Shown here: one piece after another, positions 17,270 to 25,754 of the stretch | How positions within the stretch are numbered: the stretch's first letter is position 1 | Layout: the number at the start of each line of letters is the position of its first letter | Assembly: GCF_001014975.1 (NCBI RefSeq) | Contig: NZ_BBXA01000013.1 | Span: 124,001-188,000 of the forward strand | Length of the DNA stretch: 64,000 nucleotides | From: Novosphingobium sp. MD-1 | Lineage (GTDB): Bacteria > Pseudomonadota > Alphaproteobacteria > Sphingomonadales > Sphingomonadaceae | Direction: 5' to 3' | Translations under genes and position numbers: made by a program | Notes under the pieces: generated by a model | Told to the model about the DNA's origin: nothing | Database searches by the model: none | The model's input: only the letters and a program-made list of their open reading frames with translations

Positions 17270-18384
17270 GCTTTCCCCTGACTGTCGAAAAGATCGCCGA
17301 CCACGTCCTCGGCCAGCGCGAAGGCGGTGGAGGCGCCGGTGCCGCTGGTAACCACGGTCAGCCGCACGCCCTCGGCCGGCGCGCGCACGATCGAATGGCC
17401 GGCGGCGGAGGCATAGGTCCCTGTCCAGCGTTCGAGAACGGCGGGTGGCGCGCCCAGCACCGCCGCGTACTGGCGCAGCATCGCCGCATCGATCGCTTCC
17501 ACGGAAAAGGGATCGGGCGTCGGCGCGTAATCATGGCTGTCCCCCACGACGAGGCTGCCATCGGCGCTCTGCACCGCGATCAGGTGGATGCCCCAGCCCA
17601 GCGCCTTCGCTTCCTCGCTCTCCAGCCGGGCGCGCAAGGCCCCCGCTTCGGGCAGCGCGGCATAGCCGAGATAGCGTACCATGCTGAGATCGCTCATCAC
17701 CGGCGAGGGCAGGCGCCATTCGGGCGCGGCAAGGCGCAGCATCTGCAGCTTGCAGCGGCGGATGCCTTCCTCGGCATAGATCGCGGGATAGAGCGTCGCC
17801 CAGTCGTCCCCCGGGCACACGAACACCGCCTCGGCTTCCAGCACGGCGCCATCGGCGCAGATCACCCGGCCACTTTCGACCTGCGCGACCGCCACGCCAT
17901 AGCGGAAGGCGACCCCGTGCGCGGCCGCCAGCCACGCCGAAAGCCGGGGGATCGCCTCGCGCGCTTCCACGCGCAAGTCGATCGTGCTGTGCAAGGCGCC
18001 GGCCGGGGCGCTCGCCTGCGGGCACAGTTCACCCACTTCCACCGCCGTCAGTCGCCGGCAGCCTTCGGCCATTTCGGTTTCCATGAACGCATCGAGCACG
18101 CGGCCCGCCTCGGCCCGCTGCGCCACTACGAGCAGGCCTTCCTGCTCCACGCGGATGCCCGCCGGCCCGGCGACCTCGCGCCAGATCGCGGCGCTGCGCC
18201 GGGCGAGGTCCCACACCCGGCCGCGTTCCTGACCGGTCACTGTGACGAAGCCGAAATTGCGGATCGACGCGCCATTGGCCCGCGCATCGCGGTCGATCAA
18301 CAGCACGCGCCGTCCGCACCGCGCGGCCGCCAGCGCGTGCGCGAGGCCGACGATCCCCGCGCCCACCACGATCACATCATGCAT
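17266..18384 (-). CDS. FAD-dependent oxidase of the phosphonate-associated (TIGR03364) family
   Basis: 372 residues, DAO-type flavoprotein. The N-terminal dinucleotide fold reads DVIVVGAGIVGLAHALAAARCG, then the RVLLIDRD acidic end; the C-terminal part carries GTYASAAGHSIVRAP and the closing TSGTGASTAFALAEDVV FAD contact. Proteins of this family cluster with phnX and are thought to convert 2-aminoethylphosphonate or its N-methyl derivative to phosphonoacetaldehyde oxidatively, replacing the PhnW transaminase, which is absent here. ATG 18384 is preferred because GAGG lies at good spacing; ATG 18396 is an alternative. It overlaps the transporter gene upstream by eight bases and phnX by four. 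Exact amine substrate is not visible in the sequence. Confidence 0.85.
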   Translation of the reverse strand: MHDVIVVGAGIVGLAHALAAARCGRRVLLIDRDARANGASIRNFGFVTVTGQERGRVWDLARRSAAIWREVAGPAGIRVEQEGLLVVAQRAEAGRVLDAFMETEMAEGCRRLTAVEVGELCPQASAPAGALHSTIDLRVEAREAIPRLSAWLAAAHGVAFRYGVAVAQVESGRVICADGAVLEAEAVFVCPGDDWATLYPAIYAEEGIRRCKLQMLRLAAPEWRLPSPVMSDLSMVRYLGYAALPEAGALRARLESEEAKALGWGIHLIAVQSADGSLVVGDSHDYAPTPDPFSVEAIDAAMLRQYAAVLGAPPAVLERWTGTYASAAGHSIVRAPAEGVRLTVVTSGTGASTAFALAEDVVGDLFDSQGKA

Positions 18385-19684
18385 AGCTCGCCTCATGCCT
18401 CCTGCGTGCCCGTTGCACGAAGGTCATGGCCGAACAGCATGTCAGAACCGCGACCGCCAGCGACGCGGCATAGGCGCAATCGGTGGTGAAGCGCAGCCAG
18501 TCCATGTGCGGGGCGGCCAGGTTGCGCCACACCAGCAGCGCCACGCTGCCGACATAGCCCGAGGCGTCCGCCACGTAGATCAGGAAACCCGCGTTGCCGG
18601 CGCGGCCCAGCGCGGCGATCATCCTGTCGAACAGCATGGCGTTGAACGGGGTATAGGCAAGATAGACGCCGGCCCCGGTCACGATCATCCAGGCCAGCGG
18701 TCCGATCAGCCCCACCCGGAACGCCAGCGTGCCCAGCCCCAGCGCTGCCGCGCCCAGCAGGATCAGGCCGTGCATGGCGATCAGCGCGCGCAGGTTGTCG
18801 CGCACCAGCATCAGCGCGCCCAACCCGGCGAGCGCGATCACCGCCACCGGCAGTTCGCTTTGCGAGAAGATCGCCGCCGATCCCGAATAGCCGAGCGCAT
18901 TCCACAGTTCCGCGGCGAAGTTATCGCGGAAATCGCGGAAGGCGGTGAGCAGGATATAGCCGCTGACCAGCAGCGCCATGGTCACGCCGTGATCGCGCAT
19001 GAATGCCGCGCGGTCGGCCTTGCTCATCGGCACGCGGGCGGTGCGCTCGGCCTCGTCCTCGGGCGAAGGGGGCGGCAGCCGTTCCAGCATAAACAGCGCC
19101 ACCAGCAGCACGGGCACGAACAGCACGCCCGTCGCCGCTGGCATCCAGCGTTCGGTAATGCCTTGCTGCATCAGCAGCGTCGCCACCGATTTGACCATGC
19201 CGGAGGACAGGATGAAGCTGGCGCAGAGCATCGCCCCCAGCAGTTCGGACACGCGGCGCCCCTCGACATAGCTGAACACCAGCCCCCAGATCATGCCCAG
19301 CGGCAATCCGTTGAGGAACAGGCAGGGCAGGCCCCAGACCGGCGGCAGCAGTGCGAAGCCCACCAGCGCCAGCCACGAAGCGCCGATCAGCGCGGCGATG
19401 GCGCGGGCGCGGCCGGTGCGGCCGAATTCGGCGATGACCTTGATCCCGATCAGCTTGGACACGGCGTAACCCAGAACTTGCGCGATCAGCAGCGCGGATT
19501 TGTAGTCCAGCCCCAGCGGATGCAGCCCGACATCGCCGAACGTCGCCGCCGCGATCGGCTTGCGGAAGGCGTACATCGCGAAATAGGCGCTGAACGCGGC
19601 CAGTCCGCCCAGCAGCAGCATGGGCCAATCCGTGGCACGCGCGCTGGCCGCGCTACCGGAGGGGGAGGGATTCGCGGGGATCAT
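18377..19684 (-). CDS. MFS-like transporter, DUF5690-type, phosphonate operon
   Basis: 435 residues, about 12 hydrophobic segments. The region GGLAAFSAYFAMYAFRKPIA followed by a cytoplasmic loop with GRTGRARAI is MFS-like; FRKP after the first segment recalls sugar-phosphate/organophosphate antiporters (GlpT/UhpT type). It resembles the family labelled DUF5690. As first gene of the leftward operon with the FAD oxidase and phnX, it is the candidate importer of the aminophosphonate. I start at ATG 19684; the open frame extends to 19825 but the extra 47 residues look non-coding. No clear ribosome site precedes ATG 19684, and the operator palindrome ends two bases upstream, so the message may have a very short leader. 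Confidence 0.75.
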   Translation of the reverse strand: MIPANPSPSGSAASARATDWPMLLLGGLAAFSAYFAMYAFRKPIAAATFGDVGLHPLGLDYKSALLIAQVLGYAVSKLIGIKVIAEFGRTGRARAIAALIGASWLALVGFALLPPVWGLPCLFLNGLPLGMIWGLVFSYVEGRRVSELLGAMLCASFILSSGMVKSVATLLMQQGITERWMPAATGVLFVPVLLVALFMLERLPPPSPEDEAERTARVPMSKADRAAFMRDHGVTMALLVSGYILLTAFRDFRDNFAAELWNALGYSGSAAIFSQSELPVAVIALAGLGALMLVRDNLRALIAMHGLILLGAAALGLGTLAFRVGLIGPLAWMIVTGAGVYLAYTPFNAMLFDRMIAALGRAGNAGFLIYVADASGYVGSVALLVWRNLAAPHMDWLRFTTDCAYAASLAVAVLTCCSAMTFVQRARRRHEASYA

Positions 19685-19685
19685 G

Positions 19686-19705
19686 CATCTGGTATGGACC
19701 AGATG
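19686..19705 (-). promoter_or_regulatory. Probable GntR/PhnF-type operator
   Basis: CATCTGGTATGGACCAGATG is a perfect inverted repeat (8-base arms, 4-base spacer). Its core TGGT-ATGG-ACCA closely resembles the TGGT...ACCA sites bound by PhnF of mycobacteria. It lies immediately upstream of the transporter gene that heads the oxidase-phnX operon, where a bound repressor would block transcription initiation or early elongation. The GntR/UTRA gene at 15710 is the obvious candidate ligand. I found no second copy near 15633-15709. Confidence 0.78.
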
Positions 19706-19864
19706 TGAGGCAGTAAGGTGACACCTGGCCGTCAGCGATGGCCGCGCGTTTTCGTGCCGATGCTGGAGGTCCACGGGTGTCGGCGAGTGCTGGAAGTCGT
19801 TTGGGGATGGGTTTTTGATATGCATTAATGACAGGGGGGCGTCGCAAGGTTATGCGCGCCGGCG

Positions 19865-20269
19865 ATGACCCTCGTGCGTTCCTTCCTGATGCGGCACCGC
19901 GCCTTCGCCATTGCGCTGGTCGCGGCAGCGCTGTGCCTGAAGGCACTGGTGCCGGCGGGGTACATGCTTGGGCAAAGCGCAACCGTGCTCACCATACTGG
20001 TGTGCGAAGACGGCACGGGCAGCCATGCCGCGAAGGACGTGGTCGTGCCGCTGAAGCGTGACGGGCCCGGTCCGTCCCCGCAGCAGCACAAGGGCGAATG
20101 CCCGTTTTCGTCGCTGTCCATGGCGTCGATGGCCGCGCCGGGGCCGGTGCTTCTGGCACTGGCGCTGGCCTTCATCCTGGCGCTGGGCTTCGCGCCGGTC
20201 CGACAGCCGGCACGCAGGCGCGCGGATCGCATTCGGCCACCCTTGCGCGGTCCGCCCGCGCGCGCCTGA
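19865..20269 (+). CDS. Small DUF2946-like membrane protein before copper receptor
   Basis: 134 residues. The N-terminal hydrophobic segment (FAIALVAAALCLKALVPAGYMLG) with the LxALVPAGYM pattern, a single Cys-containing strand (TILVCEDGTGSH), then KGECPFSSLSM and a second hydrophobic segment fit the DUF2946-type proteins often found beside copper receptors and copper-resistance genes. Cys and Met residues between the two membrane segments could bind metal in the periplasm. It precedes the copper-type TonB receptor by 137 bases in the same direction and probably belongs to the same unit. ATG 19889 is a possible shorter start. Function unknown; family assignment is by pattern. Confidence 0.65.
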   Translation: MTLVRSFLMRHRAFAIALVAAALCLKALVPAGYMLGQSATVLTILVCEDGTGSHAAKDVVVPLKRDGPGPSPQQHKGECPFSSLSMASMAAPGPVLLALALAFILALGFAPVRQPARRRADRIRPPLRGPPARA

Positions 20270-20332
20270 TTTCTTCCGCGTTCGTCTCATAGGCTGCCGG
20301 CGTCTGCCGCCGTCAGCGAAAATTTTGCGCGC

Positions 20333-20346
20333 CGCTCTTCGGAGCG
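20333..20346 (+). other. UUCG-capped hairpin in leader of copper receptor
   Basis: CGCTC-TTCG-GAGCG forms a 5-bp stem with the extra-stable C(UUCG)G tetraloop, flanked by GCGCG/CGCGC runs that could extend it. It sits 60 bases upstream of the receptor start, between it and the DUF2946-like gene. It could be an mRNA processing or stability element; no T-run follows. Confidence 0.4.
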
Positions 20347-20406
20347 TGTGACCGCGCGTTTTGCGGGCTGCCGGCCTCTATCGGGCCGCCCCCTGAAAGG
20401 AATATC

Positions 20407-22554
20407 ATGTCGTTTTGCGTTCGCCCGCTGCGGGCCTTTCTTGGCGCCACGTCGGCGCTCCTGCCCCTTGCCGTCCACGCGCAGGAGGCCAGCCAGCTTC
20501 CCCAGGTCGATGTCGAGGCGGGCACCCCGGCCGATGCCGTCGCCTCAGCACCAGTTACCGGCCGGACCTTGTCCGAGGCGGACATTCGCCGTCTCCAGCT
20601 TTCCACCAGCGACACGGCCGCGCTGCTACGCTGGATTCCCGGCGTCAGCGCCAACAGCGGTGGCGGCTTTTCGTCGATGCCGGTCATCCGCGGGCTGAAC
20701 GAACAGCGCCTGCGGATCACGGTGGATGGCAGTCCGATCGATTTCGCCTGCCCCAACGACATGAATTCTCCGCTGTCCTACACCGATCCCCAGTCGATCC
20801 ACGCGATCAGGGTCGTGCCCGGCGTCGCGCCGGTCAGCATGGGTGGGGACAACATCGGCGGGATCATCGCCGTGGAAAGCGCCGCGCCGCGCTTCGCCAC
20901 CGGCGGCGGAACGCTGCTGACCGGCACGATGTCGGCCTTTTATCGCTCGAACGGCGATGGCTTCGGCGGCGCGGCGCAACTGACCGTTGCGGGCGAGCGG
21001 CTGAGCGCCACCTACACCGGCTCCTACACCCAGTCGGACCGTTACAAGGGCGGGGGCGATCTGGGACTTGTCCGCTCCACCGAATTCGCCAAGACGGATC
21101 AGGCGCTCGCGCTGGCCTATCGGAGCGACATCGGCCTGTTCCGTCTCAAGGGCGGCTACCACTTCTCGCCTTACGAGGGCTTCGCCAACCAGGCGATGGA
21201 CATGGTCTCCAACACGTCATGGTTCCTCAACTTCGGATACGAGGGCGAGTTCGACTGGGGCTCGGCGAAGTTCACCGCGGACTACCGGGATACCGACCAC
21301 GAGATGAACTTCCTCAAGGACAAGATGCCGGCCAACATGCCGATGAACACCGAAGTGCACACCTTCAGCACCGCGCTGAGGCTGGAATTCCCCGTCTCCC
21401 GCCATGAAACGCTGCGCCTTGGCGGCGAGTATCATCACCAGTGGCTCAACGATTACTGGCCGCCGGTCGCCGGCAGCATGATGATGGGGCCGAACACCTA
21501 TCTCAACGTCAATGCCGCGCATCGCAACCGGCTGGGGGCGTTCGCCGAGTGGGAGCGGCACTGGAGCGATCGTCTTTCCAGCGTCGTGGGCGTTCGTCTC
21601 GATCACGTCACCATGAACACGGGCAATGTTCAGCCCTATTCCACCAGCATGATGAACATGGACGATGCGATGGCGGCCATGGCGTTCAATGCGGTGTCCC
21701 ATGCGCGCAAGAACGACAACTGGAGCGCTTCCGCGCTGTTGAGCTACGCACCCGCCAGTGGTGTGGCGATCGAACTAGGCTATGCCCACAAGGCGCGCTC
21801 GCCCAACATCTACGAGCGCTACACCTGGGGCCGGGGCGCGATGTCCAGCCGGATGATCGGCTGGTACGGCGACGGCAACGGTTATTTCGGCAATCTCGAC
21901 CTCCGGCCGGAACGCGCGGACACGGTAAGCGCGGCGATCGAGTTCCAGGGAGCGGCGCAGGACTGGTCGCTGCGGATTGCGCCGTACTACACCCACGTCA
22001 ACGACTACATCGATGCGGTGTTCGTCAAAAAGCTGACGGGCAGCATGATGACGGCCTTCCCATGGGTGCAGTTGCAGTTCGCCAACCAGGGGGCGGAGTT
22101 CTTCGGCGTGGACGTGTCCGGCCATGCCACGCTGCGCAAGGGCGCGGACCGCGACGCCACCACGCTGACCGCCTCGCTGGCCTACGTGCATGGCCAGAAT
22201 CTAAGCGATGGCGGGCCGCTCTACCACCAGATGCCGCTCGACATCAAAGTGGGGCTGGAACACCGGCAGGGCGCTTTGGAAGCCGGCGTCGATTTTGAAT
22301 GGGTCGCCGCCAAGAACCGCGTCGATGCCACGCGCAACGAACCACGCACGGCCGCCTATGCGCTGGTCAACCTGCGCGTGGCCTACACGCTGGGACCGGT
22401 GCGCCTGAGCGTCGAGGGCGAGAACCTGTTCGACAAGGCTTACAGCTTGCCGCTGGGCGGGGTTTCGCTGGGGGATTACAAGGCCACCGGTACGTTGCGC
22501 CCGGTTCCGGGGCGCGGGCGCTCGGTCAACGTCGGCGTCGGCGTAAGCTTCTGA
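20407..22554 (+). CDS. TonB-dependent copper receptor (OprC/NosA-like)
   Basis: 715 residues. A signal peptide ends near VHAQ (about 26). The plug carries ALLRWIPGVSAN, PVIRGLNEQRLRITVDG and GGDNIGGIIAVES; the barrel ends in VGVSF. The plug has C115-P-N-D-M119 and the early barrel has H298-E-M300: these match the CxxxM and HxM halves of the unusual copper site described for Pseudomonas OprC. The barrel loops are methionine-rich (MPANMPMN, GSMMMGP, SMMNMDD, GAMSSRM), as in copper-handling proteins. AAAGGA precedes ATG 20407. It is followed two bases later by a dedicated TonB, so uptake and energy transduction are made together. Copper as ligand is inferred from the motif, not proven. Confidence 0.93.
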   Translation: MSFCVRPLRAFLGATSALLPLAVHAQEASQLPQVDVEAGTPADAVASAPVTGRTLSEADIRRLQLSTSDTAALLRWIPGVSANSGGGFSSMPVIRGLNEQRLRITVDGSPIDFACPNDMNSPLSYTDPQSIHAIRVVPGVAPVSMGGDNIGGIIAVESAAPRFATGGGTLLTGTMSAFYRSNGDGFGGAAQLTVAGERLSATYTGSYTQSDRYKGGGDLGLVRSTEFAKTDQALALAYRSDIGLFRLKGGYHFSPYEGFANQAMDMVSNTSWFLNFGYEGEFDWGSAKFTADYRDTDHEMNFLKDKMPANMPMNTEVHTFSTALRLEFPVSRHETLRLGGEYHHQWLNDYWPPVAGSMMMGPNTYLNVNAAHRNRLGAFAEWERHWSDRLSSVVGVRLDHVTMNTGNVQPYSTSMMNMDDAMAAMAFNAVSHARKNDNWSASALLSYAPASGVAIELGYAHKARSPNIYERYTWGRGAMSSRMIGWYGDGNGYFGNLDLRPERADTVSAAIEFQGAAQDWSLRIAPYYTHVNDYIDAVFVKKLTGSMMTAFPWVQLQFANQGAEFFGVDVSGHATLRKGADRDATTLTASLAYVHGQNLSDGGPLYHQMPLDIKVGLEHRQGALEAGVDFEWVAAKNRVDATRNEPRTAAYALVNLRVAYTLGPVRLSVEGENLFDKAYSLPLGGVSLGDYKATGTLRPVPGRGRSVNVGVGVSF

Positions 22555-22556
22555 CC

Positions 22557-23252
22557 ATGCGTGGCGGGGGAGACAGGCCTCGGCCATTGTCGCTGGTGGG
22601 CTTCGGCCCGCTGGCCCCGCGCGTGGTGGCGCTGGCCGCCACCACGCTGCTTCACGCGCTGGCGGTGGCGGCGCTGGTGGTCGCGTACGGAGCCCGCGAA
22701 ACAGGCAAGACGGCGCAACCCTTGCGGCTGACGCTGATGACCCTTTCCGCTCCGCCGCCCTCCCGCCCGGTGCGGCCGTTGCACAAGCCGGCAGATGCAC
22801 CCCGACGGTCGCCGGAGCGGCAGACCGCTGCCATTCCGGCCGCGCGTGCGTCGGCAGTGCCGGTTTCCGCTTTGCCGGCGTCGCCCGAAGGCAGTGCCTT
22901 GGCGCCTTTGCCTGTGCCGCACGCCGCGAATGCGGTTGTGGCCCAGCCCGAACCGCCTCCGCCGCCCATCGCCGAGCCGGCCGATATGATGGCCGCTTAC
23001 CGCACTCTGCTTTCGCGCCACATCAGGGCCGGCAGGCCACGCGCTTCCGCGTTGCGGGGCACGGTCCTGATCGCCTTCCGGATCGATCGCGGCGGTACCC
23101 TGCTGGCGAGCGACATTGCCGGGTCCAGCGGCGATCCCAATCTCGACCGGATCGCCTTGCGGATGGTGCGGCAGGCGAGTCCGATGCCCGCACCGCCCGC
23201 CGGCCTGGCAGCGGCGCAATTGGCATTCGTGGTGCCTGTCGCGTTCCATTAG
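22557..23252 (+). CDS. TonB-like energy transducer
   Basis: 231 residues. One N-terminal membrane anchor (VVALAATTLLHALAVAALVVAYG, about 22-44) is followed by a proline-rich periplasmic spacer (APPPSRPVRP, PEPPPPPIAEP) and a C-terminal TonB fold (about 145-231: LRGTVLIAFRIDRGGTLLASDIAGSSGDPNLDRIALRMV). It couples the inner-membrane proton gradient, via ExbBD, to an outer-membrane receptor. It starts two bases after the copper receptor stop, so it is very probably specific to that receptor. No exbB/exbD genes are nearby, so it must share the housekeeping ones. Confidence 0.9.
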   Translation: MRGGGDRPRPLSLVGFGPLAPRVVALAATTLLHALAVAALVVAYGARETGKTAQPLRLTLMTLSAPPPSRPVRPLHKPADAPRRSPERQTAAIPAARASAVPVSALPASPEGSALAPLPVPHAANAVVAQPEPPPPPIAEPADMMAAYRTLLSRHIRAGRPRASALRGTVLIAFRIDRGGTLLASDIAGSSGDPNLDRIALRMVRQASPMPAPPAGLAAAQLAFVVPVAFH

Positions 23253-23337
23253 GCTGGTGCCGCGCGCGCCGCATAGCCTCGCCAGATGGCTGGCGTCGAA
23301 AATCACGACCTGCTCCGTCGATCCAATTGACTCGGAT

Positions 23338-23351
23338 TAAATGAGCATTTA
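23338..23351 (+). promoter_or_regulatory. Class A TetR-type operator, copy 1
   Basis: TAAATGAGCATTTA is a perfect 14-base palindrome in an AT-rich patch upstream of the fusion gene at 23400. The same core recurs at 32261. A possible -35 element TTGACT lies at 23327-23332, so a bound repressor would cover the promoter. The TetR gene at 26937, third in this operon, is the likely binder. Confidence 0.72.
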
Positions 23352-23360
23352 GGCGCTCGA

Positions 23361-23376
23361 TTAAACAAGCATTTAA
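23361..23376 (+). promoter_or_regulatory. Class A TetR-type operator, copy 2 (imperfect)
   Basis: TTAAACAAGCATTTAA keeps the right half of the class A palindrome exactly and differs at two bases in the left half. It starts 23 bases after copy 1 begins, about two helical turns, and ends just before the ribosome site GAGGAGAGG of the gene at 23400. Paired sites suggest cooperative repression. Confidence 0.62.
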
Positions 23377-23399
23377 AATGCACCGAGGAGAGGCGCTCC

Positions 23400-25754
23400 A
23401 TGGCCATCGATCCGCAAACCCCCATATTGGTCGGCGTCGGCCAGATCGTTCGCCATTGGGACGGTCAGGACATCGACGACGCGCCGAGTCCGCTGGGGCT
23501 TCAACTCGCCGCGGCCGAGCGCGCGCTTGCCGACAGCGGCGCGGGCGAAGCGCTGCGCCAGATGATCGATGGCGTGGTCGTGGTACGCGCCAATCATGAC
23601 TCGATCGAGGGCGTGCGCCATCCGTTCGGCCGCTGCGCCAACCCGCCGGTCACGCTGGCGGCGGGATTGGGGATCGGGGATGCGCGCTGCATTTATTCGG
23701 TCGTGGGCGGCGACCAGCCACAGGCGTTGGTGAACGAAGCGGCGGAAGCGATCTTCGCGGGCGATGCCAAAGCGATCCTGCTCGCCGGGTCCGAGGCGAT
23801 TGCGACGATGAAGCAGGCGCTGAAGGCGCGGCTGACGCTCGACTGGTCGTACAGCGTCGATGGTCCGTGGGAGGACCGCGGTCTGGGGCCGTCGCTCCTG
23901 ACCGACTACGAGCGCGTCAACGGGCTGGGCATGCCGACGCAGACCTATCCGGCGTTCGAGCAGGCGCTGCGCGCAAGGCTGGGATTGGATCGGCCCGGCT
24001 ATGTCGCGCTCATGTCCGAGCTGTGGGAAGGCTTTTCGGACGTCGCGGCGATGAATCCCTATTCGCAATTCCCGCAGAGCCGCTCGCGCGATTTCCTCGC
24101 AACACCGGGGGACGGCAATTATCCGATCGCCGAGCCCTATCTCAAATGGCACGTCGCGCAGGACGCGGTGAACCAGGGCGCCGCGGTTATTCTCACCTCG
24201 GTCGGCACGGCGCGGCAGGCCGGAATCGATCCGGCCAAATGGGTCTATCTGCATGGCTATGCCGCGGTGAAGGACCGGCCGGTCCTGGAGCGGCCCGATC
24301 TGTCGCGTTCGCGCGCCATCGAGGCGGCGCTGCGGGACGCGCTCGCGATGGCGGGCAAGACGGCGCGCGGCATCGAACAGCTCGATCTTTATAGCTGCTT
24401 CCCCTGCGTGGTGCTGCTCGCGGCCGAGGTGCTCGGGGTGGATTGGCGACACACCCCCTGCACCGTCACCGGCGGGCTGCCGTTCTTCGGCGGAGCGGGG
24501 AACAATTATTCGATGCATGCCATCGCGACGATGGCCGAGCGGTTGCGCGCGTCGCCCGGGCAATTCGGCCTGGTTCTCGCCAATGGCGGCTTCCTCTCGA
24601 AGGAAGCCGCCGGCGTCTATTCGACCGAGCCGGTCGAAGGCTGGCAACCGCGCCGCGACGATGGCGGGCAGCGCGCCATCGACAATGCGCCCGCGCCGAC
24701 ATTGCTTGCCGAAACGACCGATGCGGTGATCGACAGCTATACGGTGACCTGGAAGAAGGGGCAGCCTTCGCGCGGCTATGTCATCGCCTCGAACGAAACG
24801 GGGCGCATGCTGGCGCGGGTTCGCACGGGGCATCGCGCGACACTGGCGAGCCTTGCCGAACAGGATGCGATCGGCCGGTCCGTTCGCATCGTTCACGAAA
24901 AGGGGGTGAACTTCGTCGAACCCGCAGGCCGGCTTGGTGAGCCCCCACCGGCAGCGGGTCGGGCAGCGGGCCTGCCGGCACGGCGGTTCACGCATGTGCT
25001 GGTCGAGCGCCGTGGGCATGTCCTGGAGGTCACGCTCAACCGGCCCGAGGCCATGAACGCGCTCTTCAGCGCGGCGCATTTCGAACTGCACGAAATCTGG
25101 GATGATTTCGAGCGCGATCCTGACCTGTGGGTCGCGATCGTCACGGGGGCGGGCGACCGGGCCTTTTGCAGCGGCAACGACCTGAAAGTCACGGCGAAGG
25201 GCGGAGACATGTCGATCCCGCCGTCGGGCTTCGCGGGGCTCTGCTCGCGCTTCGACCGGACCAAGCCGGTGATCGCGGCGGTCAACGGGGTGGCAATGGG
25301 CGGAGGGCTTGAGATCGTCCTCGCGTGCGACCTTGCCGTTGCAACGGCAAGCGTGCGCTTCGCGCTGCCGGAAGTGAAGGTCGGCCTCTATGCGGCGGCG
25401 GGCGGCGTCCAGCGGCTAACGCGCCAGATCGGGCGCAAGGCGGCGATGGAACTTATTCTCACGGGTCGCCATTTCGGTGCCGCCGAGGCGCGAGAGCTTG
25501 GCGTCATCAACGATGCCGTCGAAGGCGATGCGATGGACGCCGCGCGGGCGCTCGCCGAACGGCTGCTCGAAAATTCGCCTTCGGCCATCCGCGCCTCGAA
25601 GGAGGCGCTCAACACACTCGAAAATCTGGAATCGCTCGAAGAGGCGCTGGCGGCCAACAGCCGCATTTTCGGGCGCCTGATGCGCACGCGCGATTTCCGC
25701 GAGGGCGTCAGCGCCTTTGCCGCCAAGCGCAAGCCCGAATGGAGCGGATCGTGA
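23400..25754 (+). CDS. Fused thiolase-like protein (TLP1-type) and enoyl-CoA hydratase
   Basis: 784 residues. Residues 1-~420 have the thiolase fold (ILVGVGQIV, GGLPFFGGAGNNYSMHAIA) but the nucleophilic Cys region reads YSVVGGDQPQ, with no cysteine, as in thiolase-like protein type 1 (TLP1). Residues ~430-505 look like the TLP1 extra C-terminal OB-type domain. Residues ~528-784 are a complete crotonase: oxyanion residues in FCSGNDLKV, GGGLE with Glu638 and LPEVKVG with Glu658, the two catalytic acids of enoyl-CoA hydratases. A linker rich in Pro/Ala joins them. Fusion would channel an acyl-CoA from hydration to C-C cleavage, possibly aldol-type as in Ltp2-like enzymes (inference). It heads the operon with a CoA-transferase and TetR. 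Confidence 0.88.
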   Translation: MAIDPQTPILVGVGQIVRHWDGQDIDDAPSPLGLQLAAAERALADSGAGEALRQMIDGVVVVRANHDSIEGVRHPFGRCANPPVTLAAGLGIGDARCIYSVVGGDQPQALVNEAAEAIFAGDAKAILLAGSEAIATMKQALKARLTLDWSYSVDGPWEDRGLGPSLLTDYERVNGLGMPTQTYPAFEQALRARLGLDRPGYVALMSELWEGFSDVAAMNPYSQFPQSRSRDFLATPGDGNYPIAEPYLKWHVAQDAVNQGAAVILTSVGTARQAGIDPAKWVYLHGYAAVKDRPVLERPDLSRSRAIEAALRDALAMAGKTARGIEQLDLYSCFPCVVLLAAEVLGVDWRHTPCTVTGGLPFFGGAGNNYSMHAIATMAERLRASPGQFGLVLANGGFLSKEAAGVYSTEPVEGWQPRRDDGGQRAIDNAPAPTLLAETTDAVIDSYTVTWKKGQPSRGYVIASNETGRMLARVRTGHRATLASLAEQDAIGRSVRIVHEKGVNFVEPAGRLGEPPPAAGRAAGLPARRFTHVLVERRGHVLEVTLNRPEAMNALFSAAHFELHEIWDDFERDPDLWVAIVTGAGDRAFCSGNDLKVTAKGGDMSIPPSGFAGLCSRFDRTKPVIAAVNGVAMGGGLEIVLACDLAVATASVRFALPEVKVGLYAAAGGVQRLTRQIGRKAAMELILTGRHFGAAEARELGVINDAVEGDAMDAARALAERLLENSPSAIRASKEALNTLENLESLEEALAANSRIFGRLMRTRDFREGVSAFAAKRKPEWSGS

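Noticed and set aside
19685..19825. 47-codon N-terminal extension of the MFS-like gene
   Set aside because: Would run through the operator palindrome; residues are His/Pro/Thr-rich with no membrane character. ATG 19684 preferred.
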